This document shows, piece by piece, positions 22,876 through 33,081 of a stretch of DNA of 64,000 nt. The stretch covers positions 1 to 64,000 of the forward strand of contig NBIV01000092.1 in NCBI GenBank assembly GCA_003194525.1, written 5' to 3'. How positions within the stretch are numbered: the first letter of the stretch is position 1; each line of letters starts with the position of its first letter. A program made the translations under genes and the position numbers. Source of the stretch: Gracilariopsis chorda. Taxonomy: Eukaryota; Rhodophyta; Florideophyceae; Gracilariales; Gracilariaceae. The notes under the pieces are model-generated. The model was given only the letters and a program-made list of their open reading frames with translations. It was not told the origin of the DNA and made no database searches.

Positions 22876-25273
22876 GTATCTGAGGCATGGACCACATACC
22901 CCTTCCACCAGGAATCGCACTTTCCTTGTTTCTTGTAGAATTATAGAGTGGTGGTAGCAGGAAATAGATGCTGCGATACCGTATGAACAGGTCGAGAGTG
23001 TAGCAGAGTGTGCAAAGCTCTCCGAAAAACTTGTTCATGATAAGAAGGCAAAACGTCAAGTGACACCGGACTTTTACGAAGACCAGCAGTGGAGGGTGTG
23101 TAGCCGTGAGCCTGTTCAAAACAAATGACAGGTTTGCTTCCGTAGAGCACATTCTTTAGGAATTTGGCATTGGAGAGGATCTCGAAGTCCGTTCGGAATA
23201 GCTGGAGAGTTTGAAGGAAGCGGGGCTCTTCTGATAGAAGCGTTTTCACCAGTCTTCGTATTGTCTCGTTTTCCGATTCAACACTGCCGATTTAATTATG
23301 CCTTCTTGCAGGACGAGGCTCGAATTTCGTGTGGAACCGAGCACACATTCCGGTGATAATGCTGTTGTCAAACTCGAGGTCAGCAGAAAGCTTCAGCGGA
23401 GGTCCATGGATGTCAAACAATTTGACCGTTATCATTCAAGCAGCAGCGTTCATGTCCCTTGAAGTCATTAACGAAGTGGAGGAAAGTCCGGTAGCAACGT
23501 CTTTCACGTGAAGTATCAGTAAGTTGCCAAGCTCACGAATGAAAAGAAAGTCCACATGAAGATGCTCGTTAAACTCTGCAAGTATTCGGATTAAAGATAC
23601 TTTGCGCGAGTGTAGTGGTCTCCCAGACGCATGGCACGAGTGGCAAGAGTTACTCGCTTTCTGGAGTTTCTTCGACAGGTTCTCATTCACAAATTGCACC
23701 ACGGCGGCAAAGCGTCTTCATTTCACGATGATTAAAGTGAGATTGCACGTGAAGTTTAGTTGCAAAGCGCTTTGATTCTTTAAGGGGCCGTTCTTGAATT
23801 TCTGGATTCAAGAGAAGAGTTTTATGAGCTGTGAAGGAAGAGTTGAATGAATTGATCACCGCAGGTACAACGGCTAGATGTGTGCGTCGATTGTCTTCAT
23901 CACCTAAGGTGTACGTGGGGAGTCTGTCATCGCGCTCACATATTCTTAGCGTTGACGTAATCACCAAAGCATTGTCCAAACCAAGCAAGTTTGACTGCGA
24001 GACCACATCATTACCTAATACAAGGGGATTGTTTCTTTCAGTAAGGTAGAACTTTATCGTAACATTGTCGTCATTAGAACACGTCACGAAGAGCTCCCAC
24101 ATGGCAAATAAAAGCTTGAGGTTCTCACATTTAGGACCAAAGCCATGATAGAACGGCTGACAATCGAGTTCGCTGATTACCAGCATAATCCCCAGTGCGA
24201 TCGCAATCTTGGCCACAGAGATTATTCCACCAACACTTCGCGGGCAGCCAAAATCAATGATGGGGTTAGGACCTAGTGAGCCTTCTGAAACATCAGAAGG
24301 CGCCCCAATTCATGCTTTTAGGCATATTTTTGCGTTTGTATGGACCGGTGCCTGTTTGAAAACCCGGAGAGCGATCACTGTTACTATTTTGTGACGCATC
24401 TTGGTTCCTAGTTGGCTGAGAAATGGTCTTGTTGACCTGGGATGAGCCCTGGTTGAGAGACTGGCGCTCGATGTTTCTCTTCTTTGTTATAAATGACGGA
24501 GAATGGCTAGCATTATTTCCAGCTAAATGAGTAGAATGCCCACAATCAAAACAGAAAGGAAATTCATCTCTTCTATTCTTGCTAGCCGTTCTCTTTCGAG
24601 ACGAGCGGGGCTTCGAAGTTGACGATGGTGGTTTTGAAGTGCGTTCACCAATGCGAGAGAACACGCTGTCTACGTTCTTCTGAGATATGCCATATAGTGA
24701 AGTTGGTACCTCTTGGCCAACGATATTTTTCAGACCAGCCTTATTGATTTGAGATGACGAACTGCCAGGACTGAAGGAAGGATTATTTATGACGGTCACA
24801 GCGTCGTACAAGTTGATTCAACAACGTGTAGATGGCTTCAGAATGCTAGAGCTTTGCTTTTGAAGCGCTTATCTATATTAAGTCAAGTTCAGAAGACTTC
24901 CCAGCGCATTTCTAACTTCTGAAATTTTTTTCTTAGTGTATAGCAACTTTTCTTTTTTTCACAGCATGATTATCACGTTTAAGACATCGCAGATGCAGGT
25001 CCTTAACCATTTCTTTCGATTCTTTCACTGACTTTACAAAAGCAGATTTGTCAAAAAGGAGCTTCTCAGAGCCTGACGATTCTGCTCTTTTCATGTGGGC
25101 CTTAGCAATAGCAATAAGTTGAAGCTTTGCATTGGTAAACTTCTCCCCACTAAGTGAAGATTTGTTAAGAAAGGTAATGGCGAGTACTGAAGACGCCATT
25201 TTGGTGGCAAAAACAGCGCGGCGATTACAAGCCAAAATAAAACAAAAACAATAGCCTCTTCGTAGCAAAACAA
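22876..25273 (-). mobile_element. Element D: decayed retroelement, probably Ty1/copia-like
   Basis: Minus-strand remains. From right to left: a gag-like lysine-rich piece (about 25268-24933), a piece with a zinc-knuckle-like CFDCGHSTHLAG (about 24811-24293), a protease-like piece (24216-23683, with NNPLVLGNDVV), an integrase zinc finger (SHFNHREMKTLCRRG and CHSCHASGRP) and the start of an integrase core (EHLHVDFLFIRELG). Integrase follows the protease without an obvious reverse transcriptase between them, which fits copia order. The rest is cut off by element C. It is broken in several places and old. Confidence 0.6.
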
Positions 25274-26112
25274 GGAGCGCTAGCCACCAACAATGACCAA
25301 CTGTGGGCCTTCAAACCACCGGAGTAGACAAACGTAAACAACAACCGAATAACGGATGAGTCAGAGCGATTCCAAGTCCAACATCTGCGATTAATCCACA
25401 ATAAATCTCACGCTGAATGGCTTGATCAACGAATCCTTTTCTCGGTGAACACAGCAGCCCAAAACAAAGTATAGAAATAAATATGAACGATCCAGAGGCA
25501 CTTCTCCAGGATCAAACAGATAAAAACTTAAAGAAAAAAAAGGAGAAACCAAGGCCAAGAGACACCAAGATACGGACGGTTGTTGGTTGGAGGCCGGGAC
25601 CACGGGCCGGCCAAAGGAAAGTGGTTGAAAGACCCCAGCCCAAGGTTGCTACCCCTACGGACAGGACTGCTGATGCTGGTTGAAGCCTGGGGGTTGGGGT
25701 TGAGCTGGGAGGTGTGGTGGCCGGAGTTGGAGCAGAAGCCAAATTCTGGCGCCTTTTATAGAAAAAAACCCAGGAACTAACTCTAGCTAAGAGTAGTGCC
25801 ATAACATGCCAGCTTGGCATTAGATTCTAATCAATCCTCTAGACTACACGCGCATACGCAGCGCATATACTTGCGTGTCTAGCCTACAGCGTAAGCATAA
25901 TTTCTACTCATAACAATAGACATGATAGCTAGCTACGACCACAAACCACAACTCTTGACGTTGGAAGCCCTTTTTGTAGCCAACAATTGCACCAGCGGTA
26001 AGCAATAATATCATGCCCGACAGCGGTGAAGAGTTCCGTAAGAGTAATATAGAGTACAGAAGAACACTCCAGATTCAACTGGAGGGTTCTGTAGGCGTAG
26101 TCAATACTAATT
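25274..26112. other. No supported gene
   Basis: Sequence between element D and the Harbinger-like transposon. It has a poly-A/G run near 25527 and pyrimidine-poor repeats, but no gene I can support. It may contain the leader or LTR of element D. Confidence 0.4.
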
Positions 26113-26136
26113 GAGTGCATTCGGAAATTTCCAGAT
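26113..26136 (+). repeat. Left terminal inverted repeat of the Harbinger-like element
   Basis: 24 positions, 20 of which match the reverse complement of 28681-28704. It is preceded by ATT. The next copies of the GCCAAAC motif follow at 26147, 26250 and 26262. Confidence 0.8.
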
Positions 26137-26293
26137 GGACGTTCTCGCCAAACTTGTGCCAATAAATGAAAGCCAAGTCACTTCTCCTTTGGCCTATCCT
26201 TGGCCAAATATGGCGATCAGAATGGACCCTTGGAGGGACCATTCAAACCGCCAAACGTTCCGCCAAACATGCTGAGACCAGTACAAGTTCCAA

Positions 26294-27493
26294 ATGAACT
26301 TGAGACTCCGAAGAGCAGTAGCAGCTGCTTGTGCTGCCAGTTACATGGCTACCATAAGCGTCGTGATCACCATCAAACGCCGCAACGAAAAACGACCGTA
26401 TCGTCGCAGTCACCGGGCAGCTCAGTACACGAGAAAGGGTCTCCTCCATCCCACGCGGTCAACGGAACACACGCCTTGGCAACGCTTACGTAGATGGGGA
26501 ACCGACAACGATTTTATCATAACAACAAACTTTACCAGATCAATCTTTACAAACACGCTTTTCCCACTGTTCAAAACAGCGCAGCAACAACAGAATTATG
26601 GCAGTCCATTTCGTCTAACGGCTTCAAAGCGTGGTAGAAAAACACTTCTGCGTTCCATTGACCTTCTTGGTCTAGCGCTAAACTACTTAAAGACAAAATG
26701 CAAGTCTTATCAGCTATGTCCCTTCTTTGGAATTGTGCCATCCACTCTTTGCGTGTGGTTGGACTTCTCTCTCTTCGTCCTTCTAAAGGCATTTACATCA
26801 CCAAATGCACAAAACTTTCATGTGCGCTGGCCCACTGCAGAAGAACAAAAATCCTCTGCGGCGCTTTTGGAAAACAATCGAAGGTTCGGTCCCCTTCTGA
26901 AAGGCGTGTTTGGCATTACGGATGGAGGGCGTTTCAAGTGCCAAAACTACGGCAACGCTGATCTACAAAATGCCTTCTACGAAGGATACACTCAGCAAGA
27001 AGAAGTCACTAATCTGTTTGTGTTCAACTTTTATGGGGAAATCATTCATGCAGCGATAAATTACCCCGGAAGCTGGCATGACACTAGACTGGCTGGAATA
27101 TCTGGTCTCTACACCGATAAACTTTCGGACGAAAGGACGTCTCCTGGAATGGCAATCTTGGGGGACTTTGCTTTCGTGAACAACACGAGGTGCACGAACG
27201 GTAAAATTGTGCGAGCTCGAAAAACGAATGAGACCAACGAAATTCCAGAGTCCCAAGAGCTAGCGGTGATAGATCTTATCATGCAACGAGTAATGCCGAG
27301 CGAGCGGCAAAGCGCCGAATGGGGTATAAGAGCACTCAAAGGACCCTTTCCTCGTTTGGATGCCACATTGACTACAGATGCTAAGCGCCGAGGTATCCTT
27401 ATAGAACTGGCAGTTCGCCTGTTTAACTTTCGCACTCGCGTCATGGGTCACAATCGCATTGCCGGTACCTACAATCCATCTACTTTACCGTGA
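26294..27493 (+). CDS. Harbinger-type DDE transposase (DDE_Tnp_4-like)
   Basis: A protein of 399 residues beginning at a true ATG. It would cut and paste the surrounding element. The middle has the helical FGI-x-PS segment (about residues 145-152), then the catalytic core: Asp210 in GITDGG, the YPGSWHD segment (257-263), Asp291 in LGDFAF, and Glu342 in SAEWGIRALKG. This spacing and the YPGS-x-HD signature match the IS5-like transposases of PIF/Harbinger. The N-terminal 60 residues are basic and may bind DNA or carry a nuclear signal. The frame is complete with no internal stop. The next gene, on the other strand, encodes the likely Myb-like partner. The assignment is from motifs only. Confidence 0.85.
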   Translation: MNLRLRRAVAAACAASYMATISVVITIKRRNEKRPYRRSHRAAQYTRKGLLHPTRSTEHTPWQRLRRWGTDNDFIITTNFTRSIFTNTLFPLFKTAQQQQNYGSPFRLTASKRGRKTLLRSIDLLGLALNYLKTKCKSYQLCPFFGIVPSTLCVWLDFSLFVLLKAFTSPNAQNFHVRWPTAEEQKSSAALLENNRRFGPLLKGVFGITDGGRFKCQNYGNADLQNAFYEGYTQQEEVTNLFVFNFYGEIIHAAINYPGSWHDTRLAGISGLYTDKLSDERTSPGMAILGDFAFVNNTRCTNGKIVRARKTNETNEIPESQELAVIDLIMQRVMPSERQSAEWGIRALKGPFPRLDATLTTDAKRRGILIELAVRLFNFRTRVMGHNRIAGTYNPSTLP

Positions 27494-27624
27494 GCGCGGG
27501 CTGCAGCCCGAGGAGCAAAGGGCGCGAAAGCTCGCTGGCGCTCGCATTCGCGCACTTTGCTCCCACTTTTAAGCCCTCGCGAGCGGAAACCCTGGAGGTT
27601 TACATGGCCTTCTGAACGAATTCG
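27494..27624. terminator. Hairpin between the two convergent transposon genes
   Basis: Between the two stop codons lies GGAGCAAAGGGCGCGAA (27512-27528), which pairs with 27547-27563 over 17 positions with one mismatch. The perfect palindrome CGGGCTGCAGCCCG (27497-27510) comes just before. It may form a shared 3' end for the two transcripts. Function is inferred from position. Confidence 0.5.
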
Positions 27625-28470
27625 TTACTGTTGGTGCTCCGGCGCCACACTGCTGGACAGCTTTCCCGCCAGGTCATGAAGAGTGGTGCTCAGCGCAGAA
27701 ATCATGGCCTTTGTATCGAGTATGCTCCTGTTGACGTCTTCTGTCAGCGCTGTTACTTCCTTCTTTACAGCGTTTGAAATAAAGTGTTCATGATCTATCG
27801 TGGCTCTTTCGCCGTCCTGAGTAGTAGACACCGATTTTGCAATCACTCCCATAAACTCCGTCATGGCCTCCATACTGCAAACCAAAGTGTCTTCCACTTT
27901 TTGTTTCTTCCCATGTACACCAGTCATACCAATCAGATGCTTTCTTTCCCGCGCACCAATTTCTGCCACTCCAACATCTTCGTCCTTCCCGCTAGGGTGC
28001 TCCGCATCGTCGTCATTGTCGCTGTCGTCGTCAACGAGCTTCGCGGCAATTGTGCCTTGTATATTTTGTGCGATATGTTTTGCGCTAAGTACATCTGGGG
28101 GGCACGTTGGGTCTCCGGTAGGCTTCTTTGCGTTGCAAAGTTTATCGAATTTGTTTTTCAGTGAGTCCTGATCACGCAGAGGACGACAATTCTGAGTGCA
28201 CCATTTCTTGAATTCATCAGCTACCATCGCCCACATGTTCGCACCGATAGGTTCGATACGTTCTATGATATCCAGCATGGTGGAGACATCGTCTTTGCTA
28301 TAGTTTGGAGCACCACTGCGACCTTTTGCTTTGAACTCTCTTCCTTTTGTGGGCGACGGTAAGGGTTTTGGTGAAGAGGCAGTGTACTTTGCGGCCTCCT
28401 TGTAGCTCTTAATCACTGGGGAGGACACAGCTGTTGCAGTAATGTCACTGGCCGCTGCTTCCTTGGGCAT
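27625..28470 (-). CDS. Myb/SANT-like protein of the Harbinger element (DUF6818-like)
   Basis: 281 residues from the ATG at 28470; the frame is open further upstream to 28662 but without ATG. Residues about 52-138 form a helical domain (NYSKDDVSTMLDIIERIEPI, then ANMWAMVADEFKKW and DSLKNKFDKL, ending KKPTGDPTCPP), which resembles the Myb/SANT-like DUF6818 family as I remember it. An acidic run (DDDSDNDDDAEH) and a C-terminal helical region that could form a coiled coil follow. In PIF/Harbinger elements the second gene encodes a Myb-like protein that binds the element ends and brings the transposase to the nucleus. It faces the transposase gene tail to tail. The frame is intact. Confidence 0.75.
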   Translation of the reverse strand: MPKEAAASDITATAVSSPVIKSYKEAAKYTASSPKPLPSPTKGREFKAKGRSGAPNYSKDDVSTMLDIIERIEPIGANMWAMVADEFKKWCTQNCRPLRDQDSLKNKFDKLCNAKKPTGDPTCPPDVLSAKHIAQNIQGTIAAKLVDDDSDNDDDAEHPSGKDEDVGVAEIGARERKHLIGMTGVHGKKQKVEDTLVCSMEAMTEFMGVIAKSVSTTQDGERATIDHEHFISNAVKKEVTALTEDVNRSILDTKAMISALSTTLHDLAGKLSSSVAPEHQQ

Positions 28471-28680
28471 TTTGATGAAGCGAATTCGGTGGTAAAGGGA
28501 GATGAGACAAAACGATAACGTGCTTGCCGTTTGCAAGGATGCGAAGGAAGCAAAGAACTCTTGATGGTTTATTGTATCAGGTGTTGCGGTTGTCTGTTTG
28601 GCGCCAATATTTGGCGCATCAAATGGCGTATGTATTTTCGAATCGGAGGACGACCGCGCCAAACCTTTGTTCAGTTGGCT

Positions 28681-28704
28681 ATCTGTTTATTTCCGAATTC
28701 ACTC
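28681..28704 (-). repeat. Right terminal inverted repeat of the Harbinger-like element
   Basis: Reverse complement of the left end with 4 differences in 24 positions, followed by ATT. More motifs of the type GCCAAAC lie inward at 28658-28664, 28596-28602 (reverse) and, as a GCCAAAT variant, 28609-28617 (reverse). Confidence 0.8.
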
Positions 28705-28849
28705 ATTAGTGGCAACAGGCAGTCCCTCCTTGCTGCCAACAGCGACCCACCCATACACGTTGCAAAGTGTCTTCCGTAAACTTTACGTGTGCACGACACG
28801 CGTCGAACACACTTCACAAGTACCTCTCCTACTTGCGAGGAAGATCAAA

Positions 28850-29260
28850 TGCTACCATGCATAAGATGATCTGCTGCGAGACCCCAAAAACAGGAAACGA
28901 TGCTAGCCAAGGGCTCATCTTTTCGGCGACGGCAGGTTGTAACGCGATTAAATAATGCTATTAGACGTGATAAGACCGCATTCGGCGAGTCGAATGCAAC
29001 AAGCTCAACAGTTTGACGCACCATTTTTACCTGGTCATATTTATTTAGATCAATCCAGCCCTTTGCTTGCGCTTCGTCGATAACAGACTTTTTTGCAGCT
29101 GTTAGAGCTCTGTCGTAAAGCTGGAGCCCAAGGGCTGCAGAAATTGTTTTATAAAGACGGTCGCTTCCTTTTCGAGCAGCAATGGAAACGGGATTTTTAC
29201 AACGAGATTCATCGCGACGCTATTCTTGCAGATATTTTGTTGGATCAAAGCGCAGGGAGT
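28850..29260 (-). pseudogene. Possible gag-like remnant
   Basis: The minus strand reads as plausible protein over about 100 codons (ALGLQLYDRALTAAKKSVID, then GWIDLNKYDQVKMVRQTVEL), with a later CFWGLAADHLMH. The tone resembles a retroelement gag, and it may belong to element D, with the Harbinger-like element inserted between. This is weak evidence, from reading only. Confidence 0.3.
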
Positions 29261-29712
29261 CCGTAGAGGTTTGCGAAGACAGTTGCAGTCCTGGGCCCAT
29301 AACTTTGGTAGACGCAGTGCGGAGTAAGCATCAGCAAGCGCAGGAAAGGGGTAAGGTTCGCGGATACTGGGTCGCGCTCGCGTCAATCAGACCAAGGAGC
29401 GGGAACAAAGTCCCTACCAAGCGGTTGCCTCCTCCCCTCCGTGAGTGAGGACCGGTTGGGCAGTGGTTTTTACTCTGATGGCAGGCGAGGTGCCCTGGCT
29501 CCCAGTAGCCGGAGGTGTTTGGCAAACCTTGGCCAGCAGTGCAGTGTCACAGGTGGCCAATTTGCACAGTATCGACTACTGTTTGAGAATAGGATCGAGA
29601 GGCTCTACGGGGGCCAACGTGCCACGACGGTAGTCTAGCCGTAACTGAGCATCTGAGCTGATTAATGCGCAACGGCAGCACTGTGGACGAACACAGCAAC
29701 TCCGTGCCCGTA
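29261..29712. other. No supported gene
   Basis: Between the gag-like remnant and the Tc1/mariner element. Short frames exist on both strands but none has a recognisable motif or start context that I would defend. Confidence 0.5.
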
Positions 29713-29739
29713 CAGTGCGCGCAACTCCTTTAAGCACAC
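29713..29739 (+). repeat. Tc1 terminal inverted repeat, left
   Basis: Begins CAGTGCGCGCAACTCC after the target TA. It pairs with 31254-31280. Confidence 0.88.
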
Positions 29740-29951
29740 GCACCCAACTGACAAAAAAAGTGTTCTGCGTCTGCAAGCATGACACAAATGATGTTTGCTC
29801 ACACAGAACAAGGTTATCAAGCATAACCTATAGAACCGTTTGCACCAGTTCCGTATCATTCCGACCACAGGTGCAAATAATGCCACGAAACATCTTTAGG
29901 CACACGAAACAGTATATGACACACATAATAAAACCCTAAGTCTTTATTCGT

Positions 29952-30977
29952 TCAGTACTTTGTAGCACTGCCACGTTTGTCCATCACAGCCAAGAGACGT
30001 TTGGGAATAGATCGAAAGAGCTTTTGCATGTAATGTGCCGTTAAACTGCGCCAAACAGTGACAATGGACTCCTTCAAATCCTCAACATTATCAAACTGCT
30101 TTCCGTTGGCGTACACCTTTCTCGCCATTAGTCCCCAAACGTTTTCTATAATATTTAAGTCCGGAGACTTAGCCGGCCATGGTAGAGTACGAACGTGGTG
30201 TCCATGTAGCCAGTTCCTTGTATAATTAGAGCGATGAATTGAAGCGTTATCCTGTTGGAAGATCCAGGTTGACATTGGTCCAAAACGTTCTGCAGTCCAC
30301 GGTAGTAAACCAAGCTCCAAAGTCTCACAATACTTCTTAGAGTCCTGAGTGCCAGTCAAAAACATCAACTCACTCACCCCGTAGAAAGAAATAGCTCCCC
30401 AGACCATGACCGAATTACCTCCTCCGACACGGGAGGACAAGCGTCTCGGTTCCGTCCTTAAATCATGCCAATAATTTGACAATCCATCAGGGCCATCTAA
30501 GTTGAACTTCTTCTCATCTGAGAAAACAACTTTGTTCCAAAAATATTCTCCCTTCGATATATTGCGCCGGGCCCATTGAATACGTGCAACTTTATGACCT
30601 TCGGTCATCTTTGGGTTTTGCTTCATCTTAGAATATTTCAGATTCTCATCTTCTCTGAGTAGCTGCTGTACGCGGCGCATGGATATCTGCAGATTAAGGT
30701 CTTTTTTGAGGTCAGAAGCACTGGCATTACCTTTTGGCGCCTCGCGTAGAAGAGCACGATGTTGCTGCGGAGAGATTTTTCGGAGTTTTTTCGCAATAGG
30801 AGGGGGTTTATGTCGGCTTTTGGAACTGAGAAAGCTGCGTACAGCTCCTACGGAGCGCTGGACATGATCTGCTATCTGTCGGAGATACATTCCTTCATGG
30901 CGGAGTGCAGATATTTGCCCTTTTTCGTATTGGGTCAAGTACTTACCTCTTGCCATTTTTGGAGCTACGAAGGACAT
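29952..30977 (-). CDS. Tc1-family transposase, DD34E
   Basis: 341 residues, intact. N-terminal helix-turn-helix (about residues 14-50, with [19 protein letters not shown]) and a second helical part bind the inverted repeats. The catalytic triad is Asp154 (VFSDEKKF), Asp243 (QQDNASIH) and Glu278 ([12 protein letters not shown]), with 34 residues between the last two, the DD34E class. Met8 (MARGK) is an alternative start. The codons for ARGKY contain the string AGAGGTAAGTAC, a good splice donor, but no splicing is needed for the frame. The gene fills most of the element. Likely functional on sequence grounds. Confidence 0.93.
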   Translation of the reverse strand: MSFVAPKMARGKYLTQYEKGQISALRHEGMYLRQIADHVQRSVGAVRSFLSSKSRHKPPPIAKKLRKISPQQHRALLREAPKGNASASDLKKDLNLQISMRRVQQLLREDENLKYSKMKQNPKMTEGHKVARIQWARRNISKGEYFWNKVVFSDEKKFNLDGPDGLSNYWHDLRTEPRRLSSRVGGGNSVMVWGAISFYGVSELMFLTGTQDSKKYCETLELGLLPWTAERFGPMSTWIFQQDNASIHRSNYTRNWLHGHHVRTLPWPAKSPDLNIIENVWGLMARKVYANGKQFDNVEDLKESIVTVWRSLTAHYMQKLFRSIPKRLLAVMDKRGSATKY

Positions 30978-31253
30978 AGGAGTGAAGGAGAATACTGGCA
31001 GTGACAGGTACTAAGGATTATGAGGCAATAGATTTGAATTCTGAGGAAGTTCCGCCTTTTTCATGACATGTGTCATATACTATTTCGCGTGTTTAAAGAA
31101 ATTTCATGACATGTTTTATTGATATCATAACCCTAGATGGTTTCTATGGGGAGAAGTGACTACAACTGTTGTTAGTAGGCTAATGTTCAACGTGCAAGCA
31201 CAGCTTTGTGCTGCTGCTGCATGCTCAATTTGACAATAGAGGCTTGTTGCATG

Positions 31254-31280
31254 GTGTGCCTAAAGCAGTTGCGCGCACTG
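31254..31280 (-). repeat. Tc1 terminal inverted repeat, right
   Basis: Reverse complement reads CAGTGCGCGCAACTGC and continues TTTAGGCACAC. It is followed by the target TA. Confidence 0.88.
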
Positions 31281-31314
31281 TATCTGAAGACCAGATACAC
31301 CATCTCCGCTGCGC

Positions 31315-32268
31315 TCACTCAGCCATTCTCGACCTGCGTCGTGCGCGGATTTGCTCCAACCTCTTCCGCCTCTCGTTCACGTCAGACGCCCTCCGCGCGC
31401 GACGATCCCCTGACGTTTCAGCCGCACTTCCAGCGAACGTGTGTCGTCTACCAGACGACCCCTGTAGCGAGTTGGTGCGCGAGCCGTCCATATCTGCCCT
31501 TTCTGCCCCCTCCGCTCCGTCGCCCGTTCCTTCCGAGCCCGCATGCGACCATACACCGCCATGCGAATCGGGCAAACCGGCCTGCGTCTCACCAACGTCA
31601 CTGCGCCCGCCCGGCGTCAATCCGTGTATGGTCGCCGTCGGATTGGGCTGTGATTCTATCGCTCCGCGACGATTCAGCAGCTTCACAACGTTTTGAACCC
31701 CGGCCGCGCTGGCTGACTCCATCGCCCTCCACCCGCGCTGCGCTGCCGCTCCGGCCACTCTCATGGCTTCGCCGCCCGCTGCGCCGCCCGTTCGGCCTCT
31801 CATTCTCGTGTTATCTGACGTGCCTGACAAGAGTGATGCTGAAGACGTCGTCGCACCCGCACCAGCCAATAGTGCGCTGCTCATGTCGCTCAATTCAGAA
31901 ACGCCCAGAAACTTGGACAGCAGTCCGACAACCTCTCTCGCACCAATGTTCTCTGCTGCCGCGCCAAGAGCGTTCTGTCTTGCTGTTTCGAGCGTGTGAC
32001 GGAGATGTGATACTACTTGATGCTGCCAATCCTCACTCACATTGTGTTCCATGTACGCGATGTTTCCGATTAGGCGACGGCTTGCTTCTACTGCGGCTCG
32101 GTATGCGTTCGATTTGAATACACGTTTGGGTTGCGTTTCGTACAGGATTAATTTGGCTTCGGTCAGATTGTGCGACAGCGTTGCTTTGTAGTCGCCTTGC
32201 AACGCTAGTTGTTCTAGTGCGTTGAGCCCGTGCTTGTCGCGATCTTTTTGGTTTTTCCACGAGAACAT
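31315..32268 (-). CDS. Unrecognised protein, paralogue of the gene at 33339 (copy 1)
   Basis: 317 residues from the ATG at 32268 (MFSWKNQKD); an upstream in-frame ATG at 32352 would add 28 residues. I do not recognise the family. The first about 115 residues are helical and match the neighbour at 33339-34640: GDYKATLSHNLTEAKLILYE, then RRLIGN, a Trp-Gln pair, ARQNAL, and LLSKFLGVS. The middle is Ala/Gly/Ser-rich, probably disordered, and the end is Arg-rich (RRKRLEQIRARRRSRMAE). A Tc1 element starts 34 bases after the stop. No signal peptide or membrane helix is clear. Likely cytosolic or nuclear. Confidence 0.7.
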   Translation of the reverse strand: MFSWKNQKDRDKHGLNALEQLALQGDYKATLSHNLTEAKLILYETQPKRVFKSNAYRAAVEASRRLIGNIAYMEHNVSEDWQHQVVSHLRHTLETARQNALGAAAENIGAREVVGLLSKFLGVSELSDMSSALLAGAGATTSSASLLSGTSDNTRMRGRTGGAAGGEAMRVAGAAAQRGWRAMESASAAGVQNVVKLLNRRGAIESQPNPTATIHGLTPGGRSDVGETQAGLPDSHGGVWSHAGSEGTGDGAEGAERADMDGSRTNSLQGSSGRRHTFAGSAAETSGDRRARRASDVNERRKRLEQIRARRRSRMAE

Positions 32269-33081
32269 GCTTGTGTGCGCGGAGAACGTGCGAGCACGAT
32301 CGAATCCAATCTGTCCTGGATGGGCGTGTAGCTGGCGATGTGCACAACACAAACTGCGGAGCGTCTTCTCTCTTGCGTACGTTGATACCCAAACGTTGGT
32401 CTTTCGCCTGCTGCGCGATCACGAAATCAACTGTGAGTACTGCACTCTTTCAGCACATGGTACTCTCGGCTCCCTTCGGCTTGAGCCGCGTATGAGCTCT
32501 CCCCATTGCATCCTTTCTGTTGGACCGTATTCGCAACAGCACCTACCAAAATGCACCTAAAGCAATCTGTACATGAGAGGTCCGTCTGCTGTAGGGCCAA
32601 GAGTGACTTTTCCTGGCCCTACTCTTGACTGCGCTCTCGACTGATGTTACAACTGAGGTCCCATAGTTCGAAACATAATTCATTCACGTCCGCCCCGGTT
32701 TTGGACTCAAGAAAAGAACGCATTTGGCCAAATGGTGTATCGTTCTTCGTCCCGTAAAATGAAAGGGAATGGAGTGGGAGTGGAATAAGGATTGTCCCTC
32801 TACCCCTGGTACCAGTGGGAGTGTCTCATGTGCTGTGATTTGCCAACACTCGTTTGCCTGTATGTTCAGAATTGCGTCGCGGAGCACAACAGTCAGGAAT
32901 CGTGAACATATCCGTCATTGTCATTTCTGCACTGCGGCGTTCGTTGTGATGGCACTGGACAGATCCTTCATTCCGTTGCTATCGTTGGGGCGTTGAAACT
33001 GAAAATGTCAACAGGGTATGCGTGTGTGTGTGTGTGTTTATGTGGGCTTGTGTCCCCAATTCCAAGACTGCAGTACAGGCA

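Larger units (their letters stand above)
26113..28704. mobile_element. PIF/Harbinger-like DNA transposon, looks whole
   Basis: A 2592-bp element. Its ends are inverted repeats: the left reads GAGTGCATTCGGAAAT and the reverse complement of the right reads GAGTGAATTCGGAAAT, with similarity continuing to AGAT (20 of 24 positions). Direct repeats ATT flank it (26110-26112 and 28705-28707). Inside are two intact convergent ORFs, a DDE transposase on plus and a Myb/SANT-like protein on minus, which is the two-gene plan of the PIF/Harbinger superfamily. The usual target duplication there is TTA/TAA, so ATT is a variant or my boundary is off by a base. Several GCCAAAC motifs lie near both ends. Both frames are open, so it may be recent. 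Confidence 0.82.
29713..31280 (-). mobile_element. Tc1/mariner transposon, looks whole
   Basis: A 1568-bp element with inverted ends CAGTGCGCGCAACT..TTTA.GCACAC (about 27 positions, two differences) and flanking TA on both sides (29711-29712, 31281-31282). It holds one intact transposase gene. TA duplication, CAGTG-type ends and a DD34E transposase define a Tc1-like element. Open frame and well-kept ends suggest it is young. It sits 34 bases past the stop codon of the gene at 31315. Confidence 0.92.

Noticed and set aside
25483-25820. Pro/Arg-rich overlapping frames on both strands
   Set aside because: Low-complexity composition explains open frames on both strands; nothing supports a gene.
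31206-32117. 303-codon plus-strand frame opposite the gene at 31315
   Set aside because: It crosses the end of the Tc1 element and is the shadow of the minus-strand gene, whose paralogue confirms that strand.
33018-33042. TG-rich tract as a regulatory repeat
   Set aside because: A short microsatellite only; no array of spaced repeats and no CRISPR-like structure in a nuclear eukaryotic region.
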